From Zygnema cylindricum (taxonomy: Eukaryota; Streptophyta; Zygnematophyceae; Zygnematales; Zygnemataceae): a stretch of 64,000 nt of DNA. Shown one piece after another: positions 55,391-64,000 of the stretch. The notes beneath the pieces are model-generated. The model was not told the DNA's origin. It did no database searches and worked only from the letters and a program-made list of their open reading frames with translations. Where the stretch lies: contig JBBHKE010000123.1 of assembly GCA_037447655.1 (NCBI GenBank), positions 64,001 through 128,000 on the forward strand, given 5' to 3'. Within the stretch, counting starts at the first letter, position 1. Each line of letters opens with the position of its first letter. A program made the translations under genes and the position numbers.

Positions 55391-57954
55391 CATCTCCTCC
55401 AATTGAAAATTGTAAAAGCCAGTTTCTCCATTTCTACCCCTCTCTAACATTCGTCGGCTGCCTTCAAGGTCGTCAAGCTTCCTAAATCGGGTTTTACTTT
55501 TTCTTTTTTCGCTATCTTTAAAATATTTTCATTCACTTAGTGTGCTTCATCACTAGCCTCCATGTTATGAAAAGAATTTCATCATACTTTGATTACTTGA
55601 GCTCCACTCCATTGGGCGAAGACACAATCATTTAAAACTATTTGAAGTGCAAACACCTCGAGTTCTCATGCAAAACAACGAAAACTCGTGTAAATGAAAG
55701 CAATTGTTCAAGTCCGCACTAAAACATCAAGGCATAGAAATATCTATAGTTTGGTACTGATCCAAATGATTTTTAAACAAAATTATACCTCTGAATACTA
55801 TGACAAATCTTCAATTAAATTTGCTCCAATAATCATCTAGAAAATCCAAAACACAAGTAACAGGCTCAAAGAAACCCAAACAAAAACTTAAGGGAATCAA
55901 AATGAAAAAAAAACTGATCCAAAACGAAACAACCCAGAAAGACTTACTATCACCCAATAGAAGATTCAATAACACACGGCTGTCTAATCAATAACCTTCC
56001 TTTGTAAGTTTCAAATGTGAAAAAAAAATTATAATGTGAAATTAGCTAACCTACAGCTAATAAACTTCACGTGGAATTTCAGAAGTTGTAGTCAAAACCT
56101 TTGCTCTTTCCCAAATCATGTCCCGCATTCTGAGTTTGAAACTTTTGACTTAAGCTCCTAACAGATGATGGTCATATAGAGGGAGGAAGAGGTCACGAGA
56201 TTGGTATCATGCACGAGGAGAGAGGGGAGGGACACGAGGAGGTGGGAATTTTGAAGGAGAGGGACGAGGACGTGGGGATGGTGGAGGACGAGGGGGAGGA
56301 GGGGAGGAACGAGGAGGTGGTGGTTGTTGCAGCACTACAAAAAAATGCGAGAAAAGATACATTATCAATCGCACAATTTCTTGCCACACAACCAACAATG
56401 CCTTTCAGAAAGTTGACTTCAAGGACGGTAAAATATATGGAAGGGATAAATAGTATGGAGGTATTAAACAATTTAAATTTCTTAAATTTATATTTTATGA
56501 CTTATAGGTATGTAGGCTGAGGAGGATGGTCGAGAGTGAGGGAAATATACTGAAAGAAAAAGTCATATAGGTAGAGGTGGGGGTGAAAAATTGAAAGGGA
56601 GGGAGGAAGAAGTTGCCGATGGCAAATTTGAAGAGTGATGTGGAAGAAGCTTATTGGGTTTTATACTGGGGTGGAGAGGGAGGTGGGGGGAGGATGGCAA
56701 CGTGTTAAAAAGGTAAAAAATTTACGGATCTTTTTCTCTATATATGTAGATGTACTCCTATTGTCGTCACTGAACAACATTCTAAACATCAAATACCGAT
56801 GGTTCCTTTCAGCACAATTGCTACATATTTTACGGATATAAAACTATTTAAATTAAAATAACTTTGATTTTAAAAATGGCACATTGAGATAAGATCCGAC
56901 AGGCGATTTTTTATAAAACAAAGGTTATTACAATACACGCAATCATAAAACGCACATATTTTTGTTCAAATGAGGTTGAAAAAAAAATGTTGCGCGGTCG
57001 TTTAACATTACATCACTTTTATGCCTTTGAAACTCAAACTTGCTAAACTATTCCGAACTTAATCCTAAATCAGACAACCAACCGGCAATAAAATGAGTTA
57101 CTTGAAGCTACTTTTTTTGCAGTTAAAACATTCGAAATGAACAAATCCCTGATTGGCCCAAAAAAGCCTTTAGAACCATCATTCTGGAAATCTAGACGAA
57201 TCTTCCTTCAAGTTTTTTAGGAATCCTGCTTTCCATATTCGCTAAACATTTTATCAGTTTTTGGGACAATAAAATGGTACTCTTGAATTCATGAATAAAT
57301 TCACGTCTGGCAGAAAAACGACCTTTAAGTTGAAGCAGAAAATTGTAGACAATGCTTATGAAAATCTCAATAAACTATCAATTTCCACAAGTTAAATGAA
57401 TCGTAGTTCCCATAGTCATAAAACATTTTAAGAATGTTCCGAATACTGGAACAATCCTCTAATGTTCAAACAATAAATCAACTATTCTCCACTTTGAGGG
57501 GAACACTTTTTTTCCAATTTTATGATCCCTTAATGTTCAAATTAAAAATCAAATGATCTCCAATTTGAGGTGAACACTTCACAATATTTTACAAGTATAC
57601 AATTTTTGTCCCTAAATTGGTGAATTTTGAAGGTTGATTTTGATGAAAGTGAATGTTTGTAGATTTCAAGACAAAATTTAACGCTCGCATAACTAATGGA
57701 CAATTGTTGCTGTTCGATGAATTTGAGGATCGCAAATTTGACTTTTACAGGATCCACATGCTAAAAATTTAACGTTCGACAAACTTGTGAATTAGAAAAT
57801 AGACATCTGCAAATATCGTGCGGAAAGGATATGGACATCAATAGAAACAGAACCATGTTCCATATTCAAATAACTATTAAGTAGCTCGTTTCCACCTTGC
57901 CAAATAGAATTGCCAATATTGAAACTATATAAAACTTATAGATATCGAAAATTA
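55391..57954. other. AT-rich gene-poor region
   Basis: No recognised gene. A purine-rich patch at 56170-56330 gives false Gly/Glu-rich frames. The rest is AT-rich with scattered short frames. The missing 3' exons of locus D (minus strand) should lie here if they exist; I could not identify any. Confidence 0.4.
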
Positions 57955-58130
57955 TTGACATGATGGTCATCATGCTAACCATGAACTATCTTGATTTTTA
58001 CGAATATTGCAAAACGCCAACGACTTATGTTCTTGTTAGGAATTTTGAGCGTTTGGCTTTGTTATTTTTAAACATACATTGGCCTGGAGGAAATATATCG
58101 TGAGAGGGAATGATGTCATCAGTGCTTGGT
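57955..58130 (+). repeat. Relic sequence, second copy
   Basis: Diverged copy (roughly 70 percent by eye) of the minus-strand segment at 20147-20345; both read MxxxMLTMNYLD. It lies just downstream of the locus D EGF exon and points toward it, the same relative arrangement as at locus A. Confidence 0.45.
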
Positions 58131-58332
58131 AATGATTTTTTTTTTGAAAGTGTTTTTTAATGTAAAAGTGCAAGTTGTCGCCATCGGCACCTACATGTTA
58201 ATTGACTAAAAGTTATGCAATACAGGAAGATGCTACCCTAAATATCTTATTAGTAAAAAAAGCGTGAGAATAGAAGAATAAAGTTCATTCACTTTTATTT
58301 CCTCTAATTCGTCTTATGAAAAGATAACATAC

Positions 58333-61300
58333 ATTTGCAAGTGAACTTACTCGCTTCATCGCTGTATCCTTTCTTGCATGCACATGTACGCGATATCCCG
58401 ATCGTGCCATTGGAGCAAATACCACCTCCCCCACAAGGCCCTCCTGGTTGGGTCGCATTGCAAAACGCTTCACAAACAATTTTACTTCGTTGTTCGCTGG
58501 ATTCACACCCAGATGGGAGACTTGTGCCAAACAGGCAATTGCCTACCAGCTTTTCACAGGATGGCTCTGGATTTACTTGAAAAAGTGGCCCGATAAAATA
58601 GTTGTATGAAATATCACTGTAAACAAGCTACAACATTGCAAAAGAAAGAAACTTGGTACGTTATAAAATCTAGAATAACACTTCAAAAAGAAAAGACAAT
58701 GCTCTTAAAGGCACAAACCTTGATTTACGTACAACGAATATTGAAAATGAGGCTTACGATAAGCCTCTTATATCACGTAATTTGACTAACATCCTTGCTT
58801 TAACAAAACTGAAATATCCACGATATTCTTGAATTTTTGTGGACGTTCTTTAAATATGTGGCTCATCGAAAAATAAAAATTAATACTGCGCCGTATAGAT
58901 AACCTAAAAAACCCTAATAGAACGCCATCGATGGAAAAGGGATGAAAAAAACAATATGGATTGTTTATTATTTCTTAATTGTAAATGTTAAATAATACAA
59001 CGTGGTGTTATTTTTTTGCAACAAATCACTAGTTTTAATTCAACACTTTTAAAGGGAAACAACCATATAAATCAATACGCCAATTTGTCGTTTTTGTATA
59101 TTTGCTTATTATTATTTCATATGTGATATTGTTATTGTTAATGAAAATTTTAATATTATTTATTATTCCGCCTTTACCCTTCCCCCCATCCTCCACCAAA
59201 AATCATCACCATTTCGAGTACACTTTTGATGCGCAACATAACCATAGTGCCACGTGTCTTACAAGTATTGGAGGGATGTGAGTTGAGTGATGGACGATGG
59301 AATGCTTCCATTCAACCGGTTCATTTCTAGATATCTGTGACACCCAACATTCACTCCCACCAACATAACTACCAAAAACAGAATATAGCTCTTCCCCTAA
59401 AAATTGAAAATCCCTCTTTCTCTCGTTGCTCCTCCCCCGTTGCCCACCCTCCCTCTATCCCTCTACCCCTCCTCATCAACACATCCCCTCTCTAAATGTC
59501 TCTCCCACTTTGCCTTGGTGGAAATAACTTTGCACACACGATAGCCATGCAAACCCACAATCAATTACATACCTCCCCTGGCCTAAACGAGTTTCACCCC
59601 CCCAGACTCCATCGAAAACAAACAAATAAAAAATAATAATAATAAAAAAAATATATAGATATCGATATACATGAAAAGAAAATGGGCGAGAAAACAATGT
59701 CATTCATCGATCGTTTTCACACAACTCTTTCGTCCAAATCCCAATTTCCTTTTTCCTCCATGAAAAAAAAATAATAACTAGTAAATTCAAAGGAAAAAAA
59801 ACAAAGCCCTAAATTTGATTGACAAATAGACAAGTTAATAATTACGTACAACGAATATTGAAAATGAGGCTTACGATAAGCCTCTTATATCACGTAATTT
59901 GACTAACATCCTTGCTTTAACAAAACTGAAATATCCACGATATTCTTGAATTTTTGTGGACGTTCTTTAAATATGTGGCTCATCGAAAAATAAAAATTAA
60001 TACTGCGCCGTATAGATAACCTAAAAAACCCTAATAGAACGCCATCGATGGAAAAGGGATGAAAAAAACAATATGGATTGTTTATTATTTCTTAATTGTA
60101 AATGTTAAATAATACAACGTGGTGTTATTTTTTTGCAACAAATCACTAGTTTTAATTCAACACTTTTAAAGGGAAACAACCATATAAATCAATACGCCAA
60201 TTTGTCGTTTTTGTATATTTGCTTATTATTATTTCATATGTGATATTGTTATTGTTAATGAAAATTTTAATATTATTTATTATTCCGCCTTTACCCTTCC
60301 CCCCATCCTCCACCAAAAATCATCACCATTTCGAGTACACTTTTGATGCGCAACATAACCATAGTGCCACGTGTCTTACAAGTATTGGAGGGATGTGAGT
60401 TGACCAATGGACGATGGAATGCTTCCACTCAACTGGTTGTTATTTATCTGTGACACCAGAAGATCCTCACCACACCGATCTCCCCGCAAATTACTCAACT
60501 TCTCGGTCTCCCAAAAACTCCCCTCACCTCCTCATCCACCTCCATTCTCATACAATAACAAAAGATAACAAAAAAAACGAATGCTACATGTACTTTCCGA
60601 ATCTTTTTCAAATATAGTTATGAATTTACTCATTTTTTGTTGTGCTCACTCACAATGTTGTCAGTTTTGTGAGGTTGCCAATCTCCGCCGCAATGCTCCC
60701 CTCCAATCTGTTATAAGATAAAGATCTGCAACCCCTATCCTATTGGTCATTAAAGGACATGCACTCGCCCTATCCCCCCAAAGCCACTCCCTTCCGCTCT
60801 TATATGCCCAAAGAAATAATTTTAACCCCTTTTTTTAATTATCAATCCTACCTACTCTCTCCTAGGTACAAAGAGATCTTGGACCCAGTCCCGTTGGTAG
60901 GACAGCATGTGACATCATTGTCTTCAAACCCCATCCTCCCCGCCGTCCAAATCCCTCTCTTTTTATATATACCAAAGAGTTATTTTCACTCTCCATAGGT
61001 CATTATACGACTTTCCTAATTCTCTCACCTCCCCTCTCCCCCCCCACCCTCTAATTTTCTCTACTAACGAATTTCCTCATTTCTATCCACTTCACGTATT
61101 TACCATACCCCTTTTGCCCTCTTAACGAGCTCCCTTGTTCCCCTACCTTCTCCGCTCACCCCTTTACCCTCTCTCCTGATGTAATCTGTCATTCTCTTTC
61201 CCATTATCCTACCCCCCCCCCCTCTTCCCCTTTCCCTCTCCTAAAGAGATCCCTCATTCTAATCCGCCCCTTTTGGATCTCCCTCTTTCCCTATCTCTCT

Positions 61301-63798
61301 CTTAAGGAGTTCCCCCTTCTTCCACCTTCCCCGTTGCCCCCTTTCCACTCCTCTTTTAAACACTCATTGTTATTGTCCGCCCCCCTTCTTCCTGCTTTCG
61401 TTCCCTCTCCCTCGCTCCTCCCACTACAAACATGAATCCCTTAGTTCTATCTCTCACGCTTTCCCCCTCTCCCCTCCCTATCACACTGAGTTCCCTCTTC
61501 ACTCACCTCCTCTCCTCCACCCTTCCCTATTACGGTTAGCGTTTTCAGTATTGGTTAAATATTTGAGTGATATCCGTGTTTGGTTTCGCGTTCGAACCGC
61601 AGACACTTTTTTTTTTAGAACCGTCCTGCGCACGTTTTGATGCACGGATGTATGCCTTGGTTAGTTGTCCAGTGTTTGTCTTCGAGTGTGTTTTTGGTTT
61701 GTATTTGTCGTTTTGTGTCTTAGGACTAAGGTAGAGGTGTTTGATCTCGCGGCGATAATGATCCGTGAGTTGTATCTCTAATCTACGAGTGAAGTATTAG
61801 GGAAGAACAAGGAGAAGGAGAAGTGAAAGAGTGTGAGAAAAGGCTTCAACTTACAAAACCAGCTGTACAGGGTGATGGATTGTTGAGTGTGTATATTTTG
61901 TGAGTTTTTTTGTGTTTGCAACTGCTTCGGCTTGTTAGTATATCAATTTTCTCGCACTTCTGTGTGATATAGATCCTATCATTTGGTAACGGAGTGGGAT
62001 TTTTTCCAAGTTACAGTTAGGGTTCCAAGGTCACAATATTGAGAGTGGATGAGTTAGCCATGGCTAGGGGAAAGAAGAGGAAGAATACACCCTCACTATC
62101 AGGACCAAAGATCCATGGATTCTTCAGAAGATCCACCAACTCTTGAAGCACCCTCCAACAAACCAATAGTTTTCGAGGAGGAACCCCATCAAAGTCCGAG
62201 GACTCACTTCCAGCTAATCCTTCGGACTGGATACATTGGGTGGCAGCTGGCATAGTTTTGATTCCAGATTCAGTAAGGATATGTTTGGAGTTTTAATAGC
62301 TCTTTCAAAAAAGAAAGAAAAGAAAAAAAAAAATGTATTTGTGAAGGAAGAATCTGGTGATAGTTTCAGTTCCTTCTCCACCGACAGTTTCGATAGATCA
62401 AATAAAGAAAGGAAATATGAGAAAGAAAGAAAAAGAAGGGTAAGAGGAAAATAGATGTTGAAAAAGATTTTGATGGTGAGATAGATGGACTAGATGGACT
62501 ATTTTGTTCCATGGGTCTTTCTATGTCATTTGAAAGAAATATATGAAAGGAAGTATGATTTTGATGAAATTGTGGCAAATAGTTAACGGGAAACCTAGAG
62601 GTAGAGGCGTAGAGGTAATGGTCAGGCTAGTTTGGCAATAAATCTGTCAAATACTAGCTCTCAGTATGTGACATGTTCTAATTGCCTCGAAAGAGGTCAC
62701 TAAGCAGATAACTATCCACACAAAGGCATCTACTATCTCTGGGAAGACATATGCACTCATTGCTTTGACAGAGTTGGCGGTGGCTCTAACTTCAACACTG
62801 AGAGGTCATGGTGGAGGCGACCGACGTTGAGGAAGAAGGGCACGAGGACGCGGACCTTATCGTAGGGGTGGACGTACCAATTACACAGAGCGCAGAGATG
62901 GTCTGGTCACAGGTTCCAAAAATTTGTAAATTTCACTTGATATCTTTTAGAGTTCTCTTGGTGATGAGAATAAGGTTAAGAATTGGAAAACTGATACAGG
63001 TGCAAGGCACTAAGTCTGAACTATTGAGAGTTTTTTTTTTGACATTAGGAAGTCGACAGTCCCTAAAAATGTTATTGTTGCCACTTGACATGTCATTCTT
63101 ATTGATACAATCGGAACAGTTTGGTAAGATCTCCTAGTCCAGAACGAGTATGGTGAAGAGAGAGTTTTTATGGCCAGGTTCTATGACGCCTTACACGTTC
63201 CTAATGGCGCTATAAACCAAATCAGAGTGCCTCGGATTAGAAGTTGGAGGCAAGGTTAAAGCTATGGAGGACCTGAGCATAGCGGAGCCGAACTCTGGTA
63301 AAACATCCAGAGTTCCAATAGCTCGTCCACTCCACCCTCCCTTTCCGAATAGGATACATTATTCCATCCCCCCGTTTCCCCCTGGCCCCAGCCCCCCCAC
63401 TCCTTCTCCTGACTCCTCCTCCCCACTCCTCTCTTTCCCCCTTACGCCTCTCTTTCTCATTCCCCCCTCTTCCAATGAGAAAATTCATTCTCTTTCACAA
63501 TTTTTTCTTCCTATCTTCCACCTCCACGTCTCCTCCAACTCCCTTTTTCTCTTCCCCTTCTCCCCCTCTCCGAACAAAATCCCTCATTCGCCTCACCTCC
63601 ACCTTCACTCTCTTAAATTTCCATATAGATGTCAACACTCTCTTTATAGTGCATTGAACACGATTCTTCATTATCAATTTACCATATACTTTTAAGACAA
63701 TATTACCATATTGTCATGTGTCTTACAAGGTTTCGAGGGATGTCAGTCGACCGATGGATGATGGAATGCTTCCACTTAATTGGTTGCTACGTAGAATT
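58333..63798 (-). CDS. Locus D: LRR-EGF gene on the minus strand, 5' end outside the window
   Basis: In transcription order: LRR exons 63798-63727 (NQLSGSIPSSIGRLTSLETL), 60725-60654 (LEGSIAAEIGNLTKLTTL), 59334-59263 (NRLNGSIPSSITQLTSLQYL), then the terminal LRR/EGF exon 58616-58333 (VNPEPSC, then FCNATQPGGPCGGGGIC and RTCACKKGY). LRR exons are 72 nt with phase-2 introns (donors GTAAGA, GTGAGT), and the EGF exon ends in phase 1 with donor GTATGT, all as in gene A. It is a close paralogue of A in opposite orientation. An extra LRR exon copy at 60380-60447 is four bases short, which would shift the frame if included. The signal-peptide and N-cap exons are expected beyond position 64000. No peptidase exon was found downstream. 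Confidence 0.78.
58725..59287. repeat. Tandem duplication in locus D, copy 1
   Basis: 563 bp identical by eye to 59842-60404, spaced 1117 bp. It covers the intron downstream of an LRR exon and the last part of that exon. Identity stops abruptly inside the exon. Confidence 0.9.
59842..60404. repeat. Tandem duplication in locus D, copy 2
   Basis: Second copy of 58725-59287, starting TTACGTACAACG. The exon part beyond the identity block differs from copy 1 (AACAACCAGTTGAGTGG versus ATGAACCGGTTGAATGG on the minus strand). Confidence 0.9.
60380..60447 (-). pseudogene. Duplicated LRR exon with 4-base loss
   Basis: Between the acceptor CACAG and donor GTAAGA there are 68 nt instead of 72. The inner sequence still reads NNQLSGSIPSSIGQLTSL in one frame, but not in the phase set by a phase-2 acceptor. 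Inclusion would shift the frame of all later exons; skipping it would keep the frame. Confidence 0.65.
60760..61530. repeat. Pyrimidine-rich degenerate minisatellite in locus D
   Basis: On the + strand C-rich runs are broken every 50-75 bp by motifs such as CTAAAGAGATCCCTCATTCT, CTTAAGGAGTTCCC and ACGAGCTCCCTTG. Read on the minus strand this is the same pattern as in intron 2 of gene A. The part nearest the LRR exon (60726-60820) aligns with 8030-8118. Confidence 0.6.
61540..63255 (+). mobile_element. LTR-retrotransposon fragment (LTR, gag, protease start)
   Basis: An LTR-like stretch ends GATCCTATCA at about 61981, followed by TTTGGTAACGGAGTGGG, close to a Met-type primer site. A gag start follows at ATG 62059 (MARGKKRKNTPSLSG). 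A zinc-knuckle remnant near 62680 reads CSNCLERGH, and protease sequence follows near 62985-63015 (NWKTDTGARH), with the catalytic DTGA triad region. FYDALHVPNGAIN at about 63180-63220 matches the usual sequence after protease. Integrase and RT are absent; the frame has many stops. It is inserted in an intron of locus D. The left boundary is uncertain. Confidence 0.68.
63330..63660. repeat. C-rich intronic tract in locus D
   Basis: Pyrimidine-rich + strand (CCCCCCTCTTCC type) with interrupting motifs like TTCCAATGAGAAAATTCATTC and AAAATCCCTCATTCGC, similar to 60760-61530. Its frames are compositional. Confidence 0.5.
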
Positions 63799-64000
63799 CT
63801 GTGAGAACGGGAGTTTCAACTCCATCATTCCCCACCTTCCGCAAGTGCCTCCAAGTTATTTTGAGTTATTAGCCAAAAAATAATATTCTTAGTGCATACA
63901 TTTTTATAAAATTTATCCACGTCAGATTGTAAGACAATCATAAACATTATTTTAAATTCACTCTTCCACTTTTGAATTTCATCTTTGTCTACATTATATC
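63799..64000. other. Intron of locus D at the right edge
   Basis: It lies upstream of the first visible locus D exon on the minus strand. AT-rich, no exon recognised; the gene continues outside the window. Confidence 0.5.

Overview
ORGANISM. The window looks like nuclear DNA of a green-lineage eukaryote, most likely a streptophyte (charophyte alga or early land plant). I infer this from: plant-type leucine-rich repeats (LxxNxLxGxIPxxIGxLxxL), each encoded by one 72-nt exon with phase-2 GT/AG introns; Ty1/copia elements with five-base target duplications; an ER Hsp70 (BiP) ending in an HDEL-like tetrapeptide; LysM exons; and very long introns. The genus cannot be fixed from sequence alone. Nothing is bacterial; there is no operon, CRISPR array or rRNA. 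LAYOUT. (A) 421-12462, + strand: a secreted LRR-EGF-type gene in six traceable exons. Its second intron holds a complete but decayed copia element in reverse orientation (1115-6960). (B) 14081-20141: a second complete copia element, + strand, with near-identical LTRs and a perfect GTGAC target duplication. (C) 20416-26709, + strand: a paralogous LRR-EGF gene whose EGF-like exon is spliced in frame to the N-terminal half of a papain-family (C1A) cysteine peptidase. It keeps the oxyanion-hole Gln and the nucleophile Cys, but no His/Asn exons were found. (D) 28538-32117, + strand: an unrecognised gene with Lys/Glu-rich low-complexity protein. Four introns join in consistent phase, one being a 1.3-kb homopyrimidine block. 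(E) 33404-34580, + strand: four exons encoding two LysM-like domains and a Cys-rich C-terminus. They begin in the phase left by the peptidase exons, so C and E may be one very long gene. (F) 34.6-46.2 kb: a transposon field with a tRNA-derived SINE cluster, a broken non-LTR element with a restriction-like endonuclease domain, two foldback elements and two non-autonomous hAT-type elements, each with a perfect 8-bp target duplication. (G) 46953-51036, + strand: a BiP/Hsp70 pseudogene with altered ATPase motif, frameshift, in-frame stop and lost segment. (H) 51-58 kb: strand-asymmetric purine/pyrimidine DNA and gene-poor sequence. (I) 58333-63798 and beyond the right edge, - strand: a third LRR-EGF locus, closely paralogous to A but inverted, interrupted by an LTR-retrotransposon fragment and carrying a tandem duplication of an LRR exon. 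HOW IT FITS TOGETHER. The genuine host content is a small family of secreted LRR-EGF proteins plus peptidase and LysM modules, domain types known from extracellular recognition and matrix biology. It lies in heavily transposon-loaded, low-complexity DNA that appears to have driven exon duplication and gene breakage. The most notable observation is the LRR-EGF-papain (possibly also LysM) fusion.
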